DNA from: Thalassovita mediterranea
Lineage (GTDB): Bacteria > Pseudomonadota > Alphaproteobacteria > Caulobacterales > Hyphomonadaceae
Assembly (NCBI GenBank): GCA_019448215.1
Contig: CP080408.1
Coordinates: forward strand, 1,364,001 to 1,428,000
Length of the DNA: 64,000 nt
Direction: 5' to 3'
In this document: piece after piece, positions 1 through 7,892 of the stretch
Numbering within the stretch: the stretch's first letter is position 1
Layout: every line of letters begins with the position of its first letter
Program-made: the position numbers and the translations under genes
Notes under the pieces: generated by a model
Seen by the model: only the letters and a program-made list of their open reading frames with translations
Databases searched by the model: none
Told to the model about the DNA's origin: nothing

Positions 1-75
1 TCCTGCAGCAAGCGCGGCCGTCTGGGCCGACTGGATTACACTTCGCGCACGCTCTGTGTACGTATCGAAATTCAT
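1..75 (-). CDS. clpB: ClpB disaggregase, N-terminal fragment (cut by window edge)
   Basis: Only the first 25 codons are in the window. They read MNFDTYTERARSVIQSAQTA and continue ALAAG, which matches the start of the ClpB N-terminal (Clp_N) domain in alphaproteobacteria. ClpB is the AAA+ disaggregase that works with DnaK to rescue aggregated proteins in the cytoplasm. The ATG at 73-75 follows a strong AAAGGGG ribosome site. The gene lies directly downstream of rpoH on the same strand, so the heat-shock sigma factor sits beside one of its classic targets. A terminator separates the two, so clpB probably has its own promoter. I could not pick out a convincing sigma-32 promoter in the roughly 140 bases upstream. 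Confidence 0.85.
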   Translation of the reverse strand, partial: MNFDTYTERARSVIQSAQTAALAAG

Positions 76-210
76 ATCTATCCCCTTTCAAAGGCAGAAT
101 TTTAAAGGCGGCCTGACTGGATCAGCATCGTGCTGCATCCGGCGTAACCGCGGGTCGGCTTCCGGCCCCGCTCAGCGGCGACCATCGGCTTCAAAAGGGA
201 TATGGGGAGC

Positions 211-243
211 AAAGAAATAGGCCGCAAGCGGGAGCCTGCGGCC
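211..243 (-). terminator. Rho-independent terminator of rpoH
   Basis: GGCCGCA (220-226) pairs with TGCGGCC (237-243) around a 10-base loop. On the minus strand the stem is followed by TATTTCTTT. It lies 30 bases past the rpoH stop and ahead of clpB, so it should end most rpoH transcripts. Confidence 0.75.
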
Positions 244-272
244 TTTCAAGTTTTTAGGGGAAGAGGAGTAAT

Positions 273-1157
273 CTACCGGGTCGGAATGAGGCCGGTTTCT
301 TCTGGGTCACCGACCATGGAAACCAAGGCCTTGCGGAGTTTGCCTAGCGCCTGATGTTCGATCTGGCGCACGCGTTCTTTCGAGATGCCGAGGCGTTTGC
401 CGAGCACTTCGAGCGTGACGGTGTCATCGGTGAAGCGGCGTTCGCGGATGATCAGGTTCTCGCGCTCGGTCAGCGTCTTGAGGGCTTCAAGGATCCAGCG
501 ACGGCGGCGCTCGCTGTCATGCATTTCCATGACGCGCGTTTCAGTGACTTCATTCTCGTCTTCGAGAAGGTCCTGCCACTGGGCTTCGCTGTCGGTCGCG
601 AGCGGCGCGTTGAGCGAGCGGTCGGACGCGGAGAGGCGGGAGGCCATGTTCTCGACGTCGCGCTCTGGCACGCCGAGATGGGTCGCGATCCATGTCTTGT
701 TTTGCGGCGTCATGATGCCGTCGCCTGTATCGTCGATCTTCGCGCGCAGGCGCTTCAGATTGAAGAAGAGCGATTTCTGCGCGGCGGTCGTACCGGTGCG
801 GACGATCGACCAGTTGCGCAGGACGAAATCCTGAATGGAAGAGCGGATCCACCACGAGGCGTAGGTCGAGAAGCGAACTTCACGCTCCGGGTCAAAGCGT
901 GCGGCGGCCAGCATCAGGCCGACATTGCCCTCCTGGACAAGATCGGACAGCGGCAGCCCGTAATGGCGGAATTTGGAGGCCATGGAGATGACGAGGCGCA
1001 TATAGGCGCTGGTCAGCTCATGAAGGGCGTCTTCGTCCTGATGATCGCGCCAGCGTACAGCAAGGTCCACCTCGTGTTCCTGGCTGAGCATCGGTTTGTT
1101 CATGGCGGTTCTGACAAAACGGCGATCTGCTGTATCTGTTGTCGAACGAACTGCCAT
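273..1157 (-). CDS. rpoH: RNA polymerase heat-shock sigma factor RpoH (sigma-32)
   Basis: A 294-aa group 3 sigma-70 family protein. Region 2 carries the DLVQEGNVGLM and FSTYASWWIR core-binding and -10-recognition motifs. It is followed by the RpoH-specific box QKSLFFNLKR, which distinguishes it from RpoD and RpoS. Region 4 near the C-terminus has the helix-turn-helix LGISKERVRQIEHQALGKLR. It directs RNA polymerase to heat-shock promoters (chaperones, proteases). The frame is open upstream to 1229, but I chose the ATG at 1157 because it has GAGGAG seven bases before it and gives an N-terminus of family length. clpB lies downstream on the same strand. Confidence 0.95.
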   Translation of the reverse strand: MAVRSTTDTADRRFVRTAMNKPMLSQEHEVDLAVRWRDHQDEDALHELTSAYMRLVISMASKFRHYGLPLSDLVQEGNVGLMLAAARFDPEREVRFSTYASWWIRSSIQDFVLRNWSIVRTGTTAAQKSLFFNLKRLRAKIDDTGDGIMTPQNKTWIATHLGVPERDVENMASRLSASDRSLNAPLATDSEAQWQDLLEDENEVTETRVMEMHDSERRRRWILEALKTLTERENLIIRERRFTDDTVTLEVLGKRLGISKERVRQIEHQALGKLRKALVSMVGDPEETGLIPTR

Positions 1158-1267
1158 GGCGCGGCTCCTCATCTGTTTTTTACGGACGGTCCCTGCATGT
1201 GCATACGCGTATGACGAGTATTGGTTCACTCTGGGGGATAAAAAATTTCAGCTTTTGTTCATCTGTG

Positions 1268-1300
1268 TAAACAAAAAGCCCTGCCGGTAAGGGCAGGGCT
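1268..1300 (-). terminator. Rho-independent terminator of carD
   Basis: AGCCCTGCC (1277-1285) pairs with GGCAGGGCT (1292-1300) with a six-base loop. On the minus strand the stem runs into TTTTTGTTT. It starts about 30 bases after the carD stop. Confidence 0.85.
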
Positions 1301-1331
1301 TTGAAATTCTGACCAAAAAAGAATGGGCCGG

Positions 1332-1859
1332 TCAGGCGGCTTTCTTTTTGGCGAGCGACTTTGCGAGGCGATCCATCGCGGTGTCATGGTCGGTGTTTTC
1401 GACCGCTGCAAGCTCGCGGGCCATGCGGTCGAGCGCGTTCTCATAGAGCTGGCGCTCGGAGTAGGACTGCTCTGGCTGGTCTTCGCCGCGGTGCAGGTCG
1501 CGCACAACTTCCGCGATTGAGATCAGGTCGCCGGAATTGATCTTGGCTTCGTATTCCTGTGCCCGGCGCGACCACATGGTACGCTTGATGCGGGCCTTGC
1601 CGCCGAGGGTCTTGAGGGCGTCATCAACCAGCTTGGAGCCAGCGAGGGCACGCATGCCCGAGGCTTCAGCGCGGTTGGTCGGCACGCGCAGGATCATCTT
1701 GTCCTGATCGAACGACACCACATACACTTCGAGTGACATGCCAGCGACGGTCTGCTTTTCGATCTTTGTGATCTGACCGACACCGTGTGCCGGATAGACG
1801 ACCGACTGGCCGACCGCGAAAGCGAGTTCCTGGACATCACCCTGTGTTTCTTTGGACAT
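1332..1859 (-). CDS. carD: CarD/CdnL-family RNA-polymerase-binding regulator
   Basis: A 175-aa protein. An N-terminal CarD/TRCF RNA-polymerase-interacting domain spans roughly residues 12-70 (FAVGQSVVYPAHGVGQI, then VPTNRAEASGMR). A helical C-terminal domain follows, with RRAQEYEAKINSGDLISIAEVVRDL. CarD proteins bind the beta subunit and stabilise open complexes at rRNA and other housekeeping promoters. The length is typical, and the last residues are a Lys/Ala-rich tail. It is monocistronic, with its own terminator. Upstream bases 1860-2014 are AT-rich and contain the small dyad TCACA-N2-TGTGA at about 1985-1996. I could not assign a protein to that dyad. Confidence 0.93.
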   Translation of the reverse strand: MSKETQGDVQELAFAVGQSVVYPAHGVGQITKIEKQTVAGMSLEVYVVSFDQDKMILRVPTNRAEASGMRALAGSKLVDDALKTLGGKARIKRTMWSRRAQEYEAKINSGDLISIAEVVRDLHRGEDQPEQSYSERQLYENALDRMARELAAVENTDHDTAMDRLAKSLAKKKAA

Positions 1860-2014
1860 GTGCTGATAGCCTTTCTACGCAACATGAGCCTTTGTCCCCC
1901 GGTGACGATTTCACAGTCAGACCGGAGATTGACAGAGGCTCCCTGAAATTAAGCTGCTATTTATATATCAGAAAAAAGACTATTTCACAACTGTGAGTAT
2001 TTCGCAGGTGCGAA

Positions 2015-2356
2015 CTAGTCGCCTTCGCCTGGCTTCGGGCTGAAGTACTTTTCAAGCTTGTCTGTTTCCTGCGCGAACTTTTCCCGGTCTTCGGGAGGTT
2101 CTTTCATGCGCGTGATATTAGGCCAGACCTTTGCGTATTCGGTATTCAGTTTCAGCCATTTGGAATCCGGATCATCCTCTGTGTCCGGCTTGATGGCCTC
2201 GACAGGACATTCCGGCTCACAGACGCCGCAATCGATGCACTCGTCAGGGTGAATGACGAGCATGTTCTCGCCTTCATAGAAGCAATCGACGGGGCAGACC
2301 TCAACACAGTCCATATACTTGCAGCGAATGCAGGCATCGACGACGATATATGTCAT
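2015..2356 (-). CDS. fdxA: Seven-iron ferredoxin FdxA ([3Fe-4S][4Fe-4S])
   Basis: A 113-aa low-potential electron carrier of the Azotobacter ferredoxin I type. The cysteines fall in the FdxA pattern: C9, C12, C17, C21-P and C25 in the first half, and C40, C43, C46 and C50-P in [17 protein letters not shown]. The motifs [12 protein letters not shown] and [14 protein letters not shown] are almost invariant in the family. The acidic C-terminal third ([15 protein letters not shown]) wraps the core in known structures. It is commonly found next to carD in alphaproteobacteria, as here. The donor and acceptor proteins cannot be read from the sequence. Confidence 0.95.
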   Translation of the reverse strand: MTYIVVDACIRCKYMDCVEVCPVDCFYEGENMLVIHPDECIDCGVCEPECPVEAIKPDTEDDPDSKWLKLNTEYAKVWPNITRMKEPPEDREKFAQETDKLEKYFSPKPGEGD

Positions 2357-2422
2357 GGAGATATAGTCTTCCTGGCTTTAGGTGTGCGGGCATTTGGCGA
2401 TGAAGACGCCTTAAGTCAATCG

Positions 2423-2863
2423 TCAGAGGTGACGCGTCTCAGCCCGGCGGCGCGCCTGATTGCGGCGAACATCATCGACATGAAGCAGGCTGGCGACATG
2501 CCGGATGAAAGCGCCCTCGAACTTGCAGGCCGCGCCATCGGCGAGTGAGACGAGGTAAAGCCCCTCAATTATCTTCACGCGCTTGAGAAGCGGCAGCTTC
2601 TTCACATGCTTGGTGAACTGGTGTGAGCCAACAGAGTTTTCGGCGAGATCCTCACCTTGCTCCATGACTTCATCGACGCGTTCAGCATCCAGGCCGAGGC
2701 TGTCGAGCAGAATTTCTGCGATCTGGTCGCTTTCAAGATTGGCATAGACACCATCGACCAGCGCGACTTCGACGAGCAGGGCAGCCGTGGCGACCTCGGG
2801 GTCGATCTCACGCGGCTGGGCAGGGGCCCGCTTTGAAAACAAGTTCTTCAGCGCATCAAGCAT
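2423..2863 (-). CDS. TerB-like (tellurite resistance TerB family) protein
   Basis: A 146-aa all-helical protein with the TerB-type layout of two repeated helical units: ATAALLVEVALVDGVYANLES followed by LVSLADGAACKFEGAFIRHVASLLHV. The A-D-G turn after each helix is where TerB folds bind metal. Distant homologues (COG4103) are uncharacterised housekeeping genes. Despite the family name, there is no reason here to infer tellurite resistance. Its ATG overlaps the stop of the upstream S4-domain gene by 8 bases, so helicase, S4 and TerB genes are probably one transcript. The C-terminus (RNQARRRAETRHL) is strongly basic. Confidence 0.75.
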   Translation of the reverse strand: MLDALKNLFSKRAPAQPREIDPEVATAALLVEVALVDGVYANLESDQIAEILLDSLGLDAERVDEVMEQGEDLAENSVGSHQFTKHVKKLPLLKRVKIIEGLYLVSLADGAACKFEGAFIRHVASLLHVDDVRRNQARRRAETRHL

Positions 2864-3155
2864 CGTGGCGCTCCTGATCGTTTATGGCGAGATCCTCATA
2901 GAGCTCGCGCGCCTCGCTGGCCGGTCCGCGGCGCTCTCCATGATCAAGCACCCGGACGCTGACTATTTGGCCACCTCTGGGAAAACTTACAATATCTCCC
3001 GGCAGGATACGAAAGCCGGGTTTGGTCACTTTGCGCAACTGTCCGTTCCGGGAGAGGCGTACGCCCTTGCCGGTGACATGGGCTGTGGCGAGCGCACGCG
3101 TCTTGAAGAAACGTGCCCGCCAGAGCCAGATATCAAGGCGCAGTTCTTCGCTTAT
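2856..3155 (-). CDS. S4-domain RNA-binding protein with a non-canonical start
   Basis: The frame encodes a small S4 RNA-binding protein of the Hsp15/HslR type. Reading upstream from the stop at 2856 gives LRLDIWLWRARFFKTRALAT and then AHVTGKGVRLSRNGQLRKVTKPGFRIL, which is a complete S4 fold. No ATG, GTG or TTG lies between the in-frame stop at 3177-3179 and that motif. The first TTG (3038) is inside the domain and would delete half of it. Candidate starts are ATA at 3155, which overlaps the helicase stop, or CTG at 3143, which would give (M)RLDIWLW. A normal ATGA junction changed to ATAA would explain the arrangement. I set 3155 as the outer limit. Such proteins usually bind 50S subunits or structured RNA. 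Confidence 0.75.
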   Translation of the reverse strand: MSEELRLDIWLWRARFFKTRALATAHVTGKGVRLSRNGQLRKVTKPGFRILPGDIVSFPRGGQIVSVRVLDHGERRGPASEARELYEDLAINDQERHDA

Positions 3156-5899
3156 GACTTGTTCTCCGGCGTGTCGTTATCGGCCGCAGGCGTATCGGTC
3201 GCTGGAGGCGTTGCCTGCTTGCCCGCATCCTGATTGGCATTTCCATCAGCCTTGGCCGGTTTTGGCTTTTTCTTCTTCGGTTTTGGCTTCGGAGCCGGCG
3301 GCGGAGGGGGCAGCAGGCTGGCGAGCGCTGCGAACGGGCTGTCCGGATCCGGCTGGCGTGGCGCGGGGCGCCCGCCGCCTCTTTGCGGACGGCCTTTTGG
3401 GCTGCCGGACTTTGCATGCTTGGGCGGACCGCCCTTGCCCTTTGGACCAGATTGCGGGCGCTTGCCGCGCGGCGGGCCGTCCTGACGATTGCGGGACAGG
3501 TAGCGCCAGAGCGTGACCGCGCCGGTCTCAGGATCTTTCTCGGCCGGGGCGAGGCCAAAGCCTTTCACGACGGCTGGAAACTCATCGCCCGGACAGGAGA
3601 TGACAGAGGCCAGCTCTGCCGGGAGCTCAAATGCGGGCTTGTCGGCTTCCTTGCGGCGCTTGGAGATTTCCCAGCCAAGGCGTTCTGCAAGATCTGCGCG
3701 AACGGCGCGCTTGCCAAAGCGCAGATAGCCTTGGGCGTGCAGCTCTGCATCGTCCCATTCGCCGTCGAGCTCGAAGGAGCCTGCGCCTTCCGGGGCGACA
3801 CGGCGGCCTTTGCCTGACTGGCTGGCCTGAAGGATGGCGATCATGCGCTGGGCGGCAGGTTTCTGGGCGTCCGGCACATGGGCGGCAACCCGGCCCGTAC
3901 GCAGCCCTGCGGTTTTCAGCGCATCGCGTTCTTCCTTGGAGACGTGCGGCGGGGGCGACTCTTCGCGAAGGTCGATGGCCGCGCCGCTTTCGAGGAGGCG
4001 GAAAGCAAGACCGCGCGCCATGCCCTGAAGTTCTGTGCCGGTTTCGCCAAGCTTGAGCTTTGCGTGGGTTGGCAGCACGCGCTTCATTTCCTCGCCGAGC
4101 CATTCGTCGACGCGCTTGAGGGCGGCTTCACGACGGTGGGTTTCGGTGTCCTCGGCGCCAATCAGCTCAAGACGGGGCGCAAGCCAGTCCGGGCCGGGCT
4201 TCAGGCGGGCAATCTCCTCACCTTTCCAGGTGATGGTGCCGCTGTCGGCAAGGGCGAAGGCTTCGGCAGGTGCGCCGGCAATCTCTCCCAGTCTTTCGGC
4301 AAGGATCGGGCCCAGCGCGGAAACGGCAGCAGAGCGCACAGCCTTGCCTTCCAGCGTCTTCGCCGTGGAGGCGGGTTCAAAGTGGAGACCGACGAGGCGG
4401 CCAACAACATGACCTTCGACGGTGACTTCTCCGGTGTCAGACAGTTCAGTCAAAAGCAGATCTTCCCTTTTCAGTCCGGCAAGCAGGGCCGTGGTGCGCC
4501 TGTCTACAAAGCGCAATGTCAACGCAGCGTGAAGCGCATCCGACAGCCTGTCTTCTATTTCCCGCGTCTTCTCACGCCAATAGGCCGGGTTTTCCAGCCA
4601 GTCCTCACGATGGGCGGCATAGGTCCACGTCCGGATCATGGCAAGCCTGTGCTGAAGGCTGGAGATGTCAGGGACGTTGGCTTCGAGGTTGTCGAGACGC
4701 TTTTCCATGGCGACATCGCCGAGCCGCGCATCGGGGTCTGCGAGTGTTTCCGCGAGACCGAGGACCAGCCGCCCATGGCCCTCATGACCTGATTTACGAA
4801 AGTCCGGCAGGCGGGCGAGATCCCAGAGACGGCGGACCTTGCGCTCGCCGCGGACTTCAGGGCCGATCGCTTCGTCTTCGGCCATACGGCGCAGCACCCA
4901 TTCATCCAGCGCATGCGGGTTCTGGCGCAGGACTGGATGCCCGGAAGGCCGCGCGAGGCTGGCGATCAGCGTCTTGATGGAGCGATAGTCGAGATTGGAG
5001 TTGCGCCATTGAAGCTCATCGACCGGCTCGAACTGGTTCGTCTCGATGGCGTGGACCAGCTCTTCCTCGAAAGGCGGGCAGTCGCCCGTCTCGCCAAACT
5101 CGCCGTCAGTACGAAAACGCCCGGCGCGCCCTGCAATTTGCGCGGCTTCTGCGGCCGACAGCCAGCGATTGCGGCGTCCATCGAACTTTGAGCGCGCGGC
5201 AAAAGCGATCCGCTCCACGTCGAGATTGAGGCCCATACCGATCGCGTCGGTCGCGACGAGATAGTCGACTTCGCCAGACTGATAGAGCGCGACCTGCGCG
5301 TTGCGGGTGCGCGGACTGAGCGCGCCCATGACGATGGCGGCCCCGCCCTTCTGGCGCTTCAGAAGCTCGCCAATGGCGTAGACCTGCTCAGTTGAGAAGG
5401 CGACGACGGCAGAGCGCTTGGGCAGCTTGGTGATCTTTGTCGGGCCAGCATAGTGAAGCTGCGAGAAGCGCTCTCTCGTATTGGTGTCCACATCGAGATC
5501 GAGGTCTCGCAGGACGCCGCGCATGGTCTCTGCGCCAAGCAGGAGCGTTTCCTGTGTGCCGCGCGCATGGAGAATGCGGTCAGTGAAGACGTGGCCGCGA
5601 TCCTCGTCACCTGCGAGCTGAATCTCGTCGACGGCGAGGAATTCGACCCGCTTGTGGACCGGCATGGATTCCACGGTACAGACCCAGTAGCGCGCGGTGG
5701 GTGGCTCGATGCGCTCTTCGCCCGTGATGAGCGCAACGGCGCGCTCGCCCTTTGCCTTGACGACCCGGTCATAGACTTCGCGCGCAAGCAGGCGCAGCGG
5801 CAGGCCGATCATGCCGCTTGCGTGGCCCATCATACGCTCAATGGCGTAGTGCGTCTTGCCGGTATTGGTCGGGCCGAGGACGGCCTTCAGGGTGCCCAT
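3152..5899 (-). CDS. SUV3-like superfamily 2 RNA helicase
   Basis: A 915-aa protein with an N-terminal helicase core like mitochondrial Suv3. Walker A is GPTNTGKT near residue 9. Motif II is VDEIQL (DEIQ rather than DEAD). Motif Ia-like GLPLRLLAREVYD and the C-terminal RecA lobe motif VATDAIGMGLNLDVERIAF with AAQIAGRAGRF are present. A Suv3-type C-terminal domain follows, then about 100 residues of low-complexity Pro/Lys/Gly-rich tail, probably disordered and RNA-contacting. Suv3 enzymes unwind RNA and assist RNA decay. The stop overlaps the possible ATA start of the S4 RNA-binding gene, which suggests a joint RNA function. I see no strong Shine-Dalgarno before the ATG at 5899. Confidence 0.9.
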   Translation of the reverse strand: MGTLKAVLGPTNTGKTHYAIERMMGHASGMIGLPLRLLAREVYDRVVKAKGERAVALITGEERIEPPTARYWVCTVESMPVHKRVEFLAVDEIQLAGDEDRGHVFTDRILHARGTQETLLLGAETMRGVLRDLDLDVDTNTRERFSQLHYAGPTKITKLPKRSAVVAFSTEQVYAIGELLKRQKGGAAIVMGALSPRTRNAQVALYQSGEVDYLVATDAIGMGLNLDVERIAFAARSKFDGRRNRWLSAAEAAQIAGRAGRFRTDGEFGETGDCPPFEEELVHAIETNQFEPVDELQWRNSNLDYRSIKTLIASLARPSGHPVLRQNPHALDEWVLRRMAEDEAIGPEVRGERKVRRLWDLARLPDFRKSGHEGHGRLVLGLAETLADPDARLGDVAMEKRLDNLEANVPDISSLQHRLAMIRTWTYAAHREDWLENPAYWREKTREIEDRLSDALHAALTLRFVDRRTTALLAGLKREDLLLTELSDTGEVTVEGHVVGRLVGLHFEPASTAKTLEGKAVRSAAVSALGPILAERLGEIAGAPAEAFALADSGTITWKGEEIARLKPGPDWLAPRLELIGAEDTETHRREAALKRVDEWLGEEMKRVLPTHAKLKLGETGTELQGMARGLAFRLLESGAAIDLREESPPPHVSKEERDALKTAGLRTGRVAAHVPDAQKPAAQRMIAILQASQSGKGRRVAPEGAGSFELDGEWDDAELHAQGYLRFGKRAVRADLAERLGWEISKRRKEADKPAFELPAELASVISCPGDEFPAVVKGFGLAPAEKDPETGAVTLWRYLSRNRQDGPPRGKRPQSGPKGKGGPPKHAKSGSPKGRPQRGGGRPAPRQPDPDSPFAALASLLPPPPPAPKPKPKKKKPKPAKADGNANQDAGKQATPPATDTPAADNDTPENKS

Positions 5900-5948
5900 G
5901 TCAGTGCAACTGCCAGAAAAGCGGGAGGGGGTTCAAGCGAAGGTGCGC

Positions 5949-7670
5949 CTAATTCTGCGCAGGGCAAGGCGGGGGCGCATCCATCGTCTCGTCCTCGAAG
6001 CGGTCGACCCAGTCGCCTGTGCGGGGCAGAGGGTCAAAGCCGGAGGCGCGGTAGAGGACAAGCTCCCGCTGGAGGGGGCAGCCATTCGAGCGCTCGCCGA
6101 GGTCGACGCTGACGGAGCCGACCCGCTCGAAGGTCTCGAAGTCGGCCGCGATGGCGGGGCGGCGGTTCGGGCGGTAGCTTGCGATCAGAACATCGCCGTC
6201 TATGGCGGCGGTAAGCGGTTGCTGTTCTGCAAAGCTGTGCGCGCCTTCATTATAGCGCCAGAGGATGAGCGGCGCGTCGATCCGGTCCTTCAGATAGAAG
6301 TCGAGGCCGTGCCAGACTTCTCTCTCATCGGTGACGAGGGCGCTTGGCGTGCCGTTCTCTGCTGTAAAGGCGGCAAGCTGGTCTGAGAGTGCATCCCAGC
6401 CGCGCGTGCGTTTAAGGGCGTTGTCGAGGTCCAGCGGTCCGGAGATCATGTTGGGGATGATGAGGGCGATCATCATCGCGAGGCCAAGAATGCCGTGCAG
6501 GGACAGCCCTGCCCAGAAGAGGCCTTCGGGACGGAAGCGGAAGGCGAAGGCGAAGGCGACAATCCCTGCGGCAACGGCAAGACCGACGGCCAAGCGTGCT
6601 GTCAGCGTGAAATCCGGTGCAAGCAGGAAGCCGACCGCTGACAGCGCGGCAATGGTCCACCACAGCCAGCGATTGGCGCGGGCACGGATGAAGAAAATCG
6701 CGATCAGGATGGAGGCGGCGGGGTAAGCGGTCGCCGCCCAATTGGCGTGTGCCCGGGACAGGACCGACTGGAAGAGGATGATCGTCAGGACCGGGACGAT
6801 GAAGGCGCTGAGCCAAAGCTCCTGACGTCCTGTTTCCGGCCGTCTGCTGGCGCGTAGGAAGAAAAGCGCGGCGATCAGGCCAAGGAAGCTGACCGGGCCG
6901 AAGACGCCCATCTGGTCTGCGACGAATTTGAGGGCGTTCTCGGGATTGAGCAGGTCGCCGCCAAGATTGGCGTTGTCGACCGTATGACCGACGGTCGCAA
7001 AATCATTCGCCGCGTTCCAGACAAGGTGGGGCGTGATGACGACAAGCGTCGCGGCGAGGGCAGCGAGACCTTTAAGAGAGAAGAGGCCCTTGCGGGTCGG
7101 CGCGTCAAAGACGGCCGTGAGTGCGATGCCGATGGCAAAATAGATCATCGCGTATTTCGCGAGGAAGCCTGCGCCTACTGCGAGGCCAAGGCCGATGAAG
7201 CCCGCCCAGCCAGCTTCGCCCTCGCGCACGCGCCAGAGGAGATAGAGCGCGCAGGCCCAGATCGGCATCAGGACGCCATCCGTCGACAGCACGAATGAAG
7301 ACAGCCAGACCGCCGGCATGAGCGCGTAGCCAACAGACGCCATGAAGCCGGTCCGGGGACCTACCATGCGGCGACCAAGGAGGAATAGGCACCAGGCCGC
7401 GATCGTATGAAGGAAGGCGGCAGGCAGGCGCACCGCCCAGGCAGAATCGCCGAAGATGGCCGTGCTCGTGTGGATGGTCCACGCGATCAAGGGCGGCTTT
7501 GAGTAATAGCCCCAGTCCAGCGTCTGTCCCCAGCGCCAGTACTGGGCTTCATCCGCATAGAGTTCCAGCGGGGTCAGAAGGACGCTCAGCATACGCAATG
7601 CCAGAAGCCCGATAAGAATCAGGGCTGTGAGCCGGGCATAGCCAGTCTGGTGTGCGTCGGTGCGGGTCAT
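5949..7670 (-). CDS. GT39/ArnT-like polyprenyl-phosphate-sugar glycosyltransferase
   Basis: A 573-aa integral membrane protein with roughly a dozen hydrophobic segments and a soluble C-terminal part. The first periplasmic loop has the GT-C signature ADEAQYWRWG at residues 39-48. It is followed by YYSKPPLIAW, as in dolichyl-phosphate-mannose-protein mannosyltransferase (PMT_2) and ArnT relatives. Such enzymes move a sugar from a polyprenyl-phosphate carrier to lipid A, protein or another acceptor on the periplasmic side. The acceptor cannot be told from sequence. The gene ends 49 bases upstream of the helicase start on the same strand, so they may share a transcript. Its upstream region is shared with the divergent TonB receptor. 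Confidence 0.85.
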   Translation of the reverse strand: MTRTDAHQTGYARLTALILIGLLALRMLSVLLTPLELYADEAQYWRWGQTLDWGYYSKPPLIAWTIHTSTAIFGDSAWAVRLPAAFLHTIAAWCLFLLGRRMVGPRTGFMASVGYALMPAVWLSSFVLSTDGVLMPIWACALYLLWRVREGEAGWAGFIGLGLAVGAGFLAKYAMIYFAIGIALTAVFDAPTRKGLFSLKGLAALAATLVVITPHLVWNAANDFATVGHTVDNANLGGDLLNPENALKFVADQMGVFGPVSFLGLIAALFFLRASRRPETGRQELWLSAFIVPVLTIILFQSVLSRAHANWAATAYPAASILIAIFFIRARANRWLWWTIAALSAVGFLLAPDFTLTARLAVGLAVAAGIVAFAFAFRFRPEGLFWAGLSLHGILGLAMMIALIIPNMISGPLDLDNALKRTRGWDALSDQLAAFTAENGTPSALVTDEREVWHGLDFYLKDRIDAPLILWRYNEGAHSFAEQQPLTAAIDGDVLIASYRPNRRPAIAADFETFERVGSVSVDLGERSNGCPLQRELVLYRASGFDPLPRTGDWVDRFEDETMDAPPPCPAQN

Positions 7671-7782
7671 CTCTGTTTGCTGCTAGCGCGGAGTTTCCCC
7701 GAAGGCCAGCGCCAGAGGTGATGTGTGTCTTTTTTGCACGCTTCCGAAACGGAATGCTGCAGCGCACAGCTCATACTAATGA

Positions 7783-7800
7783 CTGTCACGAAAGAGTTAC
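7783..7800 (+). promoter_or_regulatory. Candidate Pho box upstream of the Oar-like TonB receptor
   Basis: CTGTCAC-GAAA-GAGTTAC has the 7-4-7 layout of a PhoB box. The first half-site is near perfect and the second matches at 4 of 7 positions. It lies about 93 bases before the receptor ATG. The first half, TGACTGTCACGAAAG, is nearly repeated upstream of the PstS-like gene at 18102-18115. Confidence 0.45.
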
Positions 7801-7892
7801 ATAGCAGGAATAGAGGCGCGAGCAATTGAGCTTTGGTCGTGTTCCGTCTGGGGAATTCGGTCAAACCGAGCAACTGAAGAGGGGTTTCTTCA

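Noticed and set aside
76-210. Sigma-32-type promoter for clpB
   Set aside because: TTGAA-like and CCCAT-like bits occur but in the wrong order or spacing, so I could not support a specific promoter.
354-1214. Open frame of 286 codons on the plus strand across rpoH
   Set aside because: It runs antisense through the conserved sigma factor and has no start signal or recognisable domain.
2423-2863. Tellurite resistance locus
   Set aside because: Only a lone TerB-like fold is present; terA, terC, terD and terZ are absent.
7671-7892. Possible tRNA or small RNA between the GT39 and receptor genes
   Set aside because: The stretch has a GC-rich stem-like segment but no tRNA arms or T-loop sequence; promoter and Pho-box content explain it.
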